A DNA stretch of 9,265 bases from Prevotella sp. UBA4268. Its GTDB lineage: Bacteria; Bacteroidota; Bacteroidia; Bacteroidales; Bacteroidaceae. The stretch covers positions 1 to 9,265 of the forward strand of contig DGWC01000094.1 in assembly GCA_002395135.1 (NCBI GenBank), given 5' to 3'. Of this stretch, positions 1-6,946 are shown piece after piece. The notes beneath the pieces were generated by a model. It searched no databases. It saw only the letters and a program-made list of their open reading frames with translations, and was not told the origin of the DNA. The position numbers were made by a program, and so were the translations under genes. Position 1 is the first letter of the stretch. Every line of letters starts with the position of its first letter.

Positions 1-786
1 ATCTATCCTTCGCCCATCTTCGGGCCCGTCCATAGCCGCCGTCTCGGCGTCAGTCTCGGCATCAATCTCCTTCCTGCCGACGGAAAGGTCTGCACCTTCG
101 ACTGCATCTATTGCGAATGCGGTTTCAATGCCGACCACCGTCCCAAGCAGAAGATGCCTACACGGGAAGAAGTGGCCGCTGCACTCGAAGCCAAGCTGAA
201 GGACATGAAAGCTAATGGCCCTCATCCCGACGTGCTCACCTTCGCCGGCAACGGCGAACCCACGGCCAATCCCCATTTCCCCGAAATCATAGAAGATACT
301 ATCCGGCTGCGCAACGAGTATTTCCCTGATGCCAAGATCAGCGTGCTCTCCAACGCCACCCTCATCCACCGTCCCAAAATCCATGATGCCTTGATGAAGG
401 TTGAAAACAACATCCAGAAGCTCGACACCATTGACCCCCTATATATTAATAAGGTAGATCGCCCCGAAGGCGAATGGTATCAGGTAGATCAAGTCATCGA
501 AGGACTCAAGCGCTTCCATGGTCACGTCATCATCCAGACCATGTTCCTCAAAGGCAACCTTCCCCCTACGGGGGGGACCGAGGGGGGCTCCTACGACAAC
601 ACCGGCGAAGAATACGTCGCCCCATGGCTCGAAGCCGTGAAAGCCATTGCTCCCCAGCAGGTTATGATCTACACCATCGACCGCGAGACGCCCATGAAAG
701 GCCTGCAGAAAGCCACCCACGAAGAACTCGATAGCATCCGCGACCGAGTCCTTGCCCTTGGCATCCCCTGCACCGCCAGTTACTAA
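1..786 (+). CDS. Radical SAM protein, 5'-truncated (COG0731-like Fe-S oxidoreductase)
   Basis: The reading frame is open from the first base, so the start lies upstream; 261 residues remain and probably only a short N-terminal piece is missing, because the segment HSRRLGVSLGINLLP, normally near the N terminus of this family, is present. The radical SAM cluster signature CX3CX2C is seen as CTFDCIYC (C31, C35, C38 of the partial protein). This motif binds a 4Fe-4S cluster that cleaves S-adenosylmethionine to a 5'-deoxyadenosyl radical. A second family motif, GNGEPT, lies at residues 83-88, and MIYTIDRETP near residues 222-231 is also typical. The ORF starting at the internal ATG at 154 would omit the cluster and is not the true start. 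No signal peptide is expected; the protein should be cytoplasmic. Its substrate cannot be told from sequence. It is separated from the secreted-protein genes by a 175-base gap with its own promoter. An odd Gly/Pro-rich loop at residues 186-197 is encoded by a G/C-rich palindromic stretch. Confidence 0.9.
   Translation: MYPSPIFGPVHSRRLGVSLGINLLPADGKVCTFDCIYCECGFNADHRPKQKMPTREEVAAALEAKLKDMKANGPHPDVLTFAGNGEPTANPHFPEIIEDTIRLRNEYFPDAKISVLSNATLIHRPKIHDALMKVENNIQKLDTIDPLYINKVDRPEGEWYQVDQVIEGLKRFHGHVIIQTMFLKGNLPPTGGTEGGSYDNTGEEYVAPWLEAVKAIAPQQVMIYTIDRETPMKGLQKATHEELDSIRDRVLALGIPCTASY
560..590. repeat. G/C-rich palindromic insertion translated in frame inside the radical SAM gene
   Basis: A run of five C (562-566) is followed after three bases by seven G (570-576), then a short spacer and six G (582-587). 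This is a snap-back element with two alternative G arms. It is translated as a loop of the type NLPPTGGTEGGS. Base composition is sharply unlike the surrounding coding sequence. As I recall the family, homologues have a shorter loop here. It resembles the short dispersed G/C-rich palindromic repeats found in some Bacteroidales genomes, but only one copy is visible in this window, so its repeat nature is inferred. Confidence 0.4.
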
Positions 787-795
787 GTTAACAAA

Positions 796-862
796 TCGTA
801 AAAATTCGCATTATTGCCTTTTTTGTGTGCAATAAGTCATTTCTTGTTCTAAAATTTTACGA
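796..862. other. Nested inverted repeats 3' of the radical SAM gene
   Basis: An outer pair, TCGTAAAA (796-803) and TTTTACGA (855-862), encloses an inner pair, TTATTGC (811-817) and GCAATAA (829-835), with an 11-base T-rich loop. The inner hairpin sits 25 bases after the stop codon at 784-786 and may mark the transcript end of that gene. It is not a canonical intrinsic terminator, because the stem is A/T-rich and no U-tract follows. Nothing else is recognised in this part of the gap. Confidence 0.3.
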
Positions 863-867
863 AATCG

Positions 868-899
868 TTTGCGAAATTTAAAATAATTACATAACTTTG
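868..899 (+). promoter_or_regulatory. Bacteroidetes-type promoter for the CotH-dockerin gene
   Basis: A -33-like TTTG (868-871) lies 20 bases upstream of TAACTTTG (892-899), which fits the Bacteroidetes -7 consensus TAnnTTTG recognised by the primary sigma factor of this phylum. The predicted transcription start is near 902-906, giving a 5' leader of roughly 55-60 bases before the ATG at 962. No Shine-Dalgarno sequence precedes that ATG, as is usual in the phylum. Confidence 0.75.
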
Positions 900-900
900 C

Positions 901-922
901 TGCCGATTATGATCAATCGGCA
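901..922. promoter_or_regulatory. Perfect inverted repeat at the predicted transcription start
   Basis: TGCCGATT (901-908) and AATCGGCA (915-922) are exact reverse complements separated by six bases. The repeat begins directly after the -7 box, so it could be an operator bound by a dimeric regulator overlapping the start site. Alternatively it could be a stem-loop at the very 5' end of the mRNA that affects stability. The symmetry is seen; either role is inference. Confidence 0.5.
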
Positions 923-961
923 CGTATAGCCTATCAAGTAACAACCTAATTGACAAAATAG

Positions 962-3900
962 ATGGAAAAACTATTACGCATGGCCTTCATGGCCCTTTCT
1001 TTGTTGGTATGTAGCGGAGCATGGGCAGCAACAAACGTAGAGTTTGACGTTACCTCAACCGATGCCAGTGCCTACACACAATTCTGTGGCCAGACATGCA
1101 ACGTTACCCTGAAAAACAAAACATTCACAGCCTACGAATGGGACGGGGCAATCTTCCCGTTCACAGCTTCGCAAGAAGTACTGAACGCCACCTTTGGCGA
1201 AGGCAAATGGGACTTGCAAGAATTCGATTCCTACGATGGCACCACCATCAAGATGAAAGCAGCCACATCCATCGTTGCCGGCCATCCATACGCCATCCGC
1301 GTAAAGCAAACGGTTGAAAATCCGACTTTTGGCGGCGTGACTTTCGCCTCCAGCATTTCAACAGACTTCATCAAAGTTTCACTTAGCAACGACTTACAAT
1401 TCTGGGGAACGCTATTTAAACTGGATTGGTATAGAATCGTAAACGGACAAGGCGAACCTGTCACTGCTTTTTCATTCAAAAGCGATGGAACAGGGTTTGG
1501 CAACTGGCGCAACTGGGGAACATTCAGGGCGCAAGACAAAAACGGAGATAGTGATGATGGATATCATGGCACATTTGCATGGTTCTATCATCCGACTCTC
1601 GGCAAGACCACTCCATCCCTTTCCCTTGACGTAGTGAGTTCAGGCGGAGAAAGCGGAGGCGGTGGCGATGAACCTGCTCCCACTTCATTGGCAGGAAAAA
1701 TAGCAGCACGTGCCCAAATAACCGATGTACCTACCATCTACATCGACCTGCCAGGTATTGGCAATCAGGCATTGAACGATTATCTATACAAGATTCGAGG
1801 CAATGACTCTAAAGCCGAAGAAGCGCCTTACCGCCCTGCCAAGATTCAAGTCGTGGCTACATCCGACACGTCAAGTCCCCACTATCTTGAGTCGTTTACC
1901 GAAGATGCCATCGATGCAAACGGAAACACCAATCTGGAAATCAAAGTCAGAGGTAACTCCACTGCTGATGCAGAGAAACGACCCTACCGCCTGAAATTTG
2001 CCAACAAGAAGAGTTCTACCGACGGCAAGGCACATAAGCACGACCTCCTTGGCTACGGCTATTCCAAACGCAACTGGGTGCTGCTGGCCAACGTGAACGA
2101 CAAATCCCTGCTCCGCAATGCGCTGACCTATCATATTGGTAAGGCAGTGGGCATGCCCTTCTGTCCCGGCTACAAATTCGTTGATCTCGTCATCAACAAC
2201 GAATACCGTGGCACCTATCAGGTTTCCGACCATTGTGAAGTGGATGCCAATCGCATTAACATTAACGAAGATACCGGATGGTACGTTGAGTTCCAAGGCC
2301 GAAACGACATGTGCGACTATCCAATGTGCTTTGCTGAAGGCGGCATGATGATGAACATCAACAATCCTGAGCCTGCCGACGACACTGACGCCGAACAACG
2401 TGCAACTCTAATAAACCCAATAAAAGACTGGTTCCTCAACGGTTGGAAGAAAGCTTTCGGCTCCGGTTTTACTAACCCAGAAACGGGTTGGCGCGCCTAT
2501 AACGACGAGGAAACATTGATAAAATTTTGGATAGCTACCGAACTCACGGGAGACTATGACGGATTAATGAGCGTAAAGGCCTACCGTGAAGCCGACGGCA
2601 AACTCTGCTGGGGTCCACTGTGGGATAAGGATTTGGCGTTCGGAAACTGGCAGTCGATGGGCGATCCTGATGGAATGTTGGTAGCCAATCTGAAACAGGC
2701 TTCGTGCGTACAAAGCTATTTCGAGAACCTTACGAAAGACCCGGATTTCATGGATCGCGCAAAGGTGGTCATGGATAATCTCGTCAGCGGAGGAATCAAG
2801 GCAAATCTGCTCGCAAAAATCGACGAAATGGCCGATGCAGTAAGGGAAACTCAAAAACTAAACTTGGAAAGATGGGGCAACACGCCACAAGGAGCCTTCG
2901 GATATGTTGGCGGACTTGCCGACTATCAGGCATACGTTGACCAGTTGAAAAACTGGCTGAGTGCCCGCATCGACTATGTGCAGCAGCGATTCGATGAACT
3001 TGTGGAAGAGGCTCATACCGTGACGGGTAGTCTCGCACTTGATGCCGCAAAAAACCAAGAAGACAATGGCATAAAGGTAGGACTTTTAGACAAATTATAC
3101 AACATAACACTGTCAAACAAGACCTTCGAAAAAGGCAAATGGAGTGCCATTTCGCTGCCATTCGCTGCCAACGAGCAGACCTTGAAGAGCGTATTCGGCG
3201 ACCAATACGAACTGAAGGAACTGGCGGGTATCTACTCCGACGGCACCACGCTCTATTTCGCTACGCCTGCTGAAAAGGCCATCACCCCAGGCATGCCTTA
3301 TCTGATTAAGCCTTCTAAGGCAGTCGATGCAAATCCCGTGTTCAACGGTGTCATGTTGGCGTATTGTCCGAACTGGGACAACAATCATAAACCATACGGC
3401 GAAAGCGTCATATTCGGCAACTACACCTTCAGCGCCAACCTCTATACTAACAAGCTCAACGTGGATGGCACCGACCTTCTCATCGCTGGCGATGCCGCAT
3501 CATTCACCACACCTCAAAAGACTGATGATTGGAATACAAACGGTCTCGTTTACGGCCTTAACGCTTACATCCGTAAAGCCAACGGAGCCCCGAACCCCAC
3601 CATCAGCTTCACACCCGAGGTTCAGGAACCGCGCACCCAAATGAACGACGTGCCTACTATTTACATCGACTCCGATGCTCCTATCGATGCAGACAATTGG
3701 GGAAAGGCAGCCATCGAAGTGTTCGACCGGAACAACATGATTGGCGGCAACTTCTCTTTGGATAATACAGGACTGAGCGTGAAATACGTAGGCGACGGAA
3801 GCGACGAAAAGACATCCTACCGATTGAAGTTCACGAATAAATACGCCTTCCTAGGTAGCAAATCGGGAAAATACAAGCAGTGGGTGCTCGAATCCAACGA

Positions 3901-5002
3901 CGACGACCCGACTATGCTGCGTAACGGACTTACCGAAGAACTCGGCGACAAAATAGGATTCAGTTTCACTCCGGGATGCCAGTATGCCGACCTCGTGGTG
4001 AACGGCAAATACGTGGGCACCTACCAGATTACCGACCGCGTGAAGGCTGAAAGCGGACGAGTATTCGTAATCGACAAAGCCACCGACTGGCTCTTGGAGA
4101 TTGCGTCGAATGGCGAAGTTGGTGCCAACGACCTCTATGTGGCAGGCGACGACAACAACCCGAACATCGTCATCAAGAATCCCGACAAGGACGACATCAC
4201 CGCCGAAGAACAGGCTGCACTGCAAACCGCCGTGGGCGACTACTTCTCGACTTTCTGGACCGACATTGAAAACAAAGTTGACCAGACCTCGTTCATCAAC
4301 TGGTACGTGGCCAGCGAAATCCTTGGCGGATACAAGCAACTCTCAGACATCTACGTCTATAAAGACAATGCCGAAGGCAAACTCTACTTCGGTCCGCTCT
4401 GGAGCAACGACAAGGCATACGGCAACAACGCCAAGCATCCTGTCGATATGAGCGACCTCAACACCGCCGGTTCCTACAACGGCATGCTCTTCAACCATGC
4501 CGACTACAAAGTGATGCGCCGCAAGATTGAAGCCCTCTGGCAGGAGCAATGGTTCAAAGATGCCGTGATCGCCAAGTGGAACACCCTCTATGGCGAAGCC
4601 AAGACCACCGACCTGCAGGCCGCGTTGACCGCAAAGATTGACGCACTGGCCACCGAGATTGCCCAAACCCAGGCCGACAACTATGCCTCAAAGGCAAATG
4701 GCGGAGCAGGATGGGAACTCACGGGCGATTATTCCGCAGCCGTTAAGGCCATCAAGGACTATCTCACCGAGCGCTTCGAATATCTCGACACCAAGTTCAA
4801 GGAACTCTCTGCCTCCTCTACCCTCAAGGGCGATATCAACGGCGACAGGGAGGTGAATGTTGCCGACGTAACAACGCTGGTGGACTATATCCTGGGCAAG
4901 AACCCGACGAACTGCAACGAAAGTGCCTGCGACATAAACGGCGACAAAGAAATCAACGTGAGCGACGTCACCAGTCTGGTAGATATCATTCTGAGCAAAT
5001 AA
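962..5002 (+). CDS. Exported protein with two CotH kinase-like domains and a C-terminal dockerin
   Basis: 1346 residues. A signal peptide (1-22, ending GAWA) lacks a proper lipobox, so export by Sec and signal peptidase I is expected. The architecture is a duplicated unit. LPF module 1 (about 47-128, with associated sequence to 225) is followed by a Gly/Ser/Pro linker (226-241) and CotH domain 1 (about 254-685). LPF module 2 (711-885) is followed by CotH domain 2 (about 896-1281) and the dockerin (1289-1346). Both CotH domains open with DVPTIYID. Domain 1 keeps RGNST (330-334), PYRLKF (341-346), D531/D533 and GPLWDKD (551-557), the acidic motifs expected for a CotH-type atypical protein kinase. 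In domain 2 these positions are G1123, K1125 and WSND (1147-1150), so it is probably inactive. The dockerin has two Ca-binding loops (D1291/N1293/D1295/D1302 and D1324/N1326/D1328/D1335). CotH modules joined to dockerins are known from clostridial and ruminococcal cellulosomes. Likely role: an extracellular kinase or structural component docked on a cohesin; the substrate is unknown. Its promoter is at 868-899. Confidence 0.9.
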   Translation: MEKLLRMAFMALSLLVCSGAWAATNVEFDVTSTDASAYTQFCGQTCNVTLKNKTFTAYEWDGAIFPFTASQEVLNATFGEGKWDLQEFDSYDGTTIKMKAATSIVAGHPYAIRVKQTVENPTFGGVTFASSISTDFIKVSLSNDLQFWGTLFKLDWYRIVNGQGEPVTAFSFKSDGTGFGNWRNWGTFRAQDKNGDSDDGYHGTFAWFYHPTLGKTTPSLSLDVVSSGGESGGGGDEPAPTSLAGKIAARAQITDVPTIYIDLPGIGNQALNDYLYKIRGNDSKAEEAPYRPAKIQVVATSDTSSPHYLESFTEDAIDANGNTNLEIKVRGNSTADAEKRPYRLKFANKKSSTDGKAHKHDLLGYGYSKRNWVLLANVNDKSLLRNALTYHIGKAVGMPFCPGYKFVDLVINNEYRGTYQVSDHCEVDANRININEDTGWYVEFQGRNDMCDYPMCFAEGGMMMNINNPEPADDTDAEQRATLINPIKDWFLNGWKKAFGSGFTNPETGWRAYNDEETLIKFWIATELTGDYDGLMSVKAYREADGKLCWGPLWDKDLAFGNWQSMGDPDGMLVANLKQASCVQSYFENLTKDPDFMDRAKVVMDNLVSGGIKANLLAKIDEMADAVRETQKLNLERWGNTPQGAFGYVGGLADYQAYVDQLKNWLSARIDYVQQRFDELVEEAHTVTGSLALDAAKNQEDNGIKVGLLDKLYNITLSNKTFEKGKWSAISLPFAANEQTLKSVFGDQYELKELAGIYSDGTTLYFATPAEKAITPGMPYLIKPSKAVDANPVFNGVMLAYCPNWDNNHKPYGESVIFGNYTFSANLYTNKLNVDGTDLLIAGDAASFTTPQKTDDWNTNGLVYGLNAYIRKANGAPNPTISFTPEVQEPRTQMNDVPTIYIDSDAPIDADNWGKAAIEVFDRNNMIGGNFSLDNTGLSVKYVGDGSDEKTSYRLKFTNKYAFLGSKSGKYKQWVLESNDDDPTMLRNGLTEELGDKIGFSFTPGCQYADLVVNGKYVGTYQITDRVKAESGRVFVIDKATDWLLEIASNGEVGANDLYVAGDDNNPNIVIKNPDKDDITAEEQAALQTAVGDYFSTFWTDIENKVDQTSFINWYVASEILGGYKQLSDIYVYKDNAEGKLYFGPLWSNDKAYGNNAKHPVDMSDLNTAGSYNGMLFNHADYKVMRRKIEALWQEQWFKDAVIAKWNTLYGEAKTTDLQAALTAKIDALATEIAQTQADNYASKANGGAGWELTGDYSAAVKAIKDYLTERFEYLDTKFKELSASSTLKGDINGDREVNVADVTTLVDYILGKNPTNCNESACDINGDKEINVSDVTSLVDIILSK
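4826..4999 (+). repeat. Dockerin cassette, copy 1 (end of the CotH gene)
   Basis: Encodes the last 58 residues, two F-hand repeats of the form DINGDxxxNVADVTTLVDYIL and DINGDxxxNVSDVTSLVDIIL, joined by a linker with a C-x4-C pair. It shares 20 identical bases with copy 3 (4865-4884 with 8189-8208) and a further 23 identical bases (4953-4975 with 8277-8299). The upstream parts of the two genes are not recognisably similar at DNA level. Confidence 0.85.
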
Positions 5003-5021
5003 AGGTGCAAAATTCAGGCAG

Positions 5022-5044
5022 ATTATTGGAATAGTAATATTTTT
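5022..5044 (+). terminator. Weak terminator-like hairpin after the CotH gene
   Basis: About 20 bases after the stop codon, an A/T-rich hairpin (5022-5038, seven pairs including two G-T wobbles, three-base loop) is followed by five T (5040-5044). The stem is weak, so termination may be partial, with some read-through into the next genes. The rest of the gap 5003-5164 holds the promoter box and structured leader listed separately. Confidence 0.35.
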
Positions 5045-5090
5045 GTAGAAATAATACAAATAAAATTATCCATATATCAATATTTTTAAG

Positions 5091-5098
5091 TAATTTTG
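5091..5098 (+). promoter_or_regulatory. Bacteroidetes -7 box upstream of the second dockerin gene
   Basis: TAATTTTG matches TAnnTTTG in a strongly A/T-rich region. No good TTTG is found about 20 bases upstream; the nearest (5042-5045) is too far. The -33 element is therefore weak or replaced by an activator. The predicted start near 5101-5105 gives a leader of about 60 bases. A TTG codon inside this box extends the reading frame upstream to 5096, but it lies in the promoter and is not a plausible start. Confidence 0.55.
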
Positions 5099-5109
5099 CA
5101 AGCGAAAAA

Positions 5110-5144
5110 GGAAAAGACAGGTGCACAGGTTTTCCCTCTGCACC
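5110..5144 (+). promoter_or_regulatory. Possible H-type pseudoknot or switching hairpins in the 5' leader
   Basis: Stem 1 pairs GGAAAA (5110-5115) with TTTTCC (5130-5135). Stem 2 pairs GGTGCA (5120-5125), located in the loop of stem 1, with TGCACC (5139-5144), located outside it. The arrangement is that of an H-type pseudoknot with connecting loops of 4, 4 and 3 bases, ending 20 bases before the ATG at 5165. Two mutually exclusive hairpins are the alternative. It does not match a riboswitch class I know. Confidence 0.35.
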
Positions 5145-5164
5145 ACAAACAAAAAACAACTCAA

Positions 5165-6940
5165 ATGGAAAAGAAATTACTATCTAATCTAAGAAGACTT
5201 AGTGTATGTCTGCTGCTGCCCTTTATAGCCTTGCAGGCTAGGGGTCAAGCATCCACTGTTGCCAATGTGAAAGATGGATACTACAACATTCTCACTAGCG
5301 ATGACAAGTATGTTAACGTGGCTGGCCGCAAGACGGTCAACTTCGTCAACGAATCTGCGGCTAAGACAAAAGCCGGCACCGTAATCCGCGTAAAGACCAA
5401 CGATAAAGGTCAGGTAGAGATACTCCGCTCGCAGGGCGTGGATATCCCCGGTTATGCAGAACGTGCCATGAACTACGTGCCGAAGATTGTGCAACTCGTC
5501 GTTGACAAACTCCATGCCGAAGGCACCGGCGATATTCTCGGAAACGATGGCTTAGATGCCATCATGAAGAAGTTTGACGAGTCGTTCGACTATCATCTCT
5601 ATTTAGAGAGTGCAGGAAGCAACACCTACCGCATCTATGGCAAGACGCCCAGCATGCAGCCCGTAGTAGATTTCTACCTTGAGAATAAGGCTAAAGTAGA
5701 TGCCAAACTGCCACAATTGGAGAAGTTCATCAACGATGCCATTCAGAAAGTGCTCAATAAGACCAATGGAAGTGGTGCAAGCATTCTTGTTCCTTTCAGA
5801 CTTCATACGGTATGGGAAAAGATGGGCGGTACTCTCACCGAACCAACAGATGTTGCCTCTATTGCTAAATTCTATAATGAAGTCCTCACGAACAAAGACA
5901 ACGTCTGGAACTTCGCCTATCAGACAGCCATGATCTACTGGGGGAATTTGAAAAAACACCCGAAATACGAAACTGACATAGAGCCCAAACTTGGCGAATA
6001 TGCCAAATATATAGATAAGGTGGAGAACATCCGCCCCGACTTCAAATACTATATAGTGCCGGGCACTTCAACCTTAGACATCATCAGCGAAGGCAACACC
6101 AAGATTAAAGACAAAGACCTTTCCACCGCCTGGACATTACGGCCATGCACAGAGTTCAACGTAAACTTCCCCGAAGCGAACAAAAAGGGCGACAAGTACT
6201 ACACCACTCTTTATACCGACTTCGCCTATACGCTTCCTAAAGGAGTGACCGCCATGAAGGTGACAGCTGTTTCAGATGCTGGCGTAGCTAAAACGGAAGA
6301 AATCTCGGGCACTATCCCTGCTCAAACTCCTGTAATGCTCGTTTCAACTGCAGAAGGCGACCAAAAGCTCACTCCAACCATTGACGCCGGTAGTGCAGTA
6401 ACTGGTAATCTGCTGAAAGGACCAGACTACCTGATAAACACTTACGGCATCAAGACTGCTCAAGTGGAATTTCTGTTCAAGTTTGTCAAAGATAAGTTCG
6501 GCGATTCATTCTACAATAATTATGTAGCAGAATACGAGCACCTGATGGCAAGAAATGCCGGCACGGTAAACAACAAGTACTTCTTCGGACTGACCGAAGA
6601 TGACTTGAACCTTTGCACTTATGGAACTGATGCCGATTGCGTTGTCCGCAGTTTGGCTGTAGATGAGAAAAACAAGCTTGCCTTCAGTGACCACTGGACG
6701 GTGGCAGCCAATAAGGCTTTCCTCATTAGTGAAGAGCATGACGTGATAAAGCTCTCCCTGAAGGGCGACATCAATATGGACGGACTCGTGAACGTCTCCG
6801 ATGTAACCACGCTGGTGGACTATATTCTTGAAAGAGATCCCTCACCCTGCGATGTAGATGCTTGCGACGTAAACGAAGATGGTAATATCAACGTGAGCGA
6901 TGTCACAACTCTGGTTGACATTATCCTTGAAAGGGAATAA
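5165..6940 (+). CDS. Exported dockerin protein of unknown function (591 aa)
   Basis: The start at 5165 is chosen because it gives a clear signal peptide (about 1-29, with LRRLSVCLLLPFIAL as basic plus hydrophobic parts) and leaves a leader downstream of the -7 box. The in-frame TTG at 5096 lies inside the promoter and would add 23 polar residues. The mature protein begins with a region containing GYYNI (38-42) and YVNVAG (49-54), resembling the start of beta-trefoil-type binding modules. A mostly helical, charged region (about 100-300) follows. Next is a beta-rich module with W323, FNVNF (331-335), KYYTTLYTDFAY (344-355), PAQTPVML (385-392) and ANKAFL (515-520). Last is a dockerin (533-591) with loops D535/N537/D539/D546 and D568/N570/D572/D579 and cysteines C562 and C567. 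No enzyme motif is recognised. The last two modules parallel those of the next gene, six bases downstream, so the two are probably co-transcribed and paralogous in design. Binding or structural roles are more likely than catalysis. Confidence 0.85.
   Translation: MEKKLLSNLRRLSVCLLLPFIALQARGQASTVANVKDGYYNILTSDDKYVNVAGRKTVNFVNESAAKTKAGTVIRVKTNDKGQVEILRSQGVDIPGYAERAMNYVPKIVQLVVDKLHAEGTGDILGNDGLDAIMKKFDESFDYHLYLESAGSNTYRIYGKTPSMQPVVDFYLENKAKVDAKLPQLEKFINDAIQKVLNKTNGSGASILVPFRLHTVWEKMGGTLTEPTDVASIAKFYNEVLTNKDNVWNFAYQTAMIYWGNLKKHPKYETDIEPKLGEYAKYIDKVENIRPDFKYYIVPGTSTLDIISEGNTKIKDKDLSTAWTLRPCTEFNVNFPEANKKGDKYYTTLYTDFAYTLPKGVTAMKVTAVSDAGVAKTEEISGTIPAQTPVMLVSTAEGDQKLTPTIDAGSAVTGNLLKGPDYLINTYGIKTAQVEFLFKFVKDKFGDSFYNNYVAEYEHLMARNAGTVNNKYFFGLTEDDLNLCTYGTDADCVVRSLAVDEKNKLAFSDHWTVAANKAFLISEEHDVIKLSLKGDINMDGLVNVSDVTTLVDYILERDPSPCDVDACDVNEDGNINVSDVTTLVDIILERE
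6761..6937 (+). repeat. Dockerin cassette, copy 2
   Basis: Encodes the last 59 residues of the 591-residue protein, with the same two-repeat form and C-x4-C linker as the other copies. It shares 24 identical bases with copy 3 (6863-6886 with 8252-8275), spanning the second Ca-binding loop. A further 13-base match follows after one mismatch. Confidence 0.85.
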
Positions 6941-6946
6941 AAACAG

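Noticed and set aside
154..786. Radical SAM gene starting at the ATG at 154
   Set aside because: The frame is open upstream to base 1 and contains the essential CX3CX2C cluster at residues 31-38, so 154 is internal.
811..835. Strong intrinsic terminator after the radical SAM gene
   Set aside because: The hairpin is only seven mostly A/T pairs and has no T-run after it; kept only as an inverted repeat.
962..1030. Lipoprotein signal in the CotH protein (LLVCSG) and in the 460-residue protein (ALNC)
   Set aside because: The residue before cysteine is V or N, not the small residue of a lipobox, and plausible signal peptidase I sites follow (AWA, CMA).
1871..2398. Long antisense frames inside the CotH gene, such as 1871-2398 and 3851-4339 on the minus strand
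   Set aside because: They are shadows of a well-supported gene: no recognisable domains, no promoter or export signals, and composition explained by the sense codons.
5096..5164. Upstream extension of the 591-residue protein to a TTG codon at 5096
   Set aside because: The TTG lies inside the TAATTTTG promoter box, the added 23 residues are polar and would bury the signal peptide, and the ATG at 5165 gives a proper export signal.
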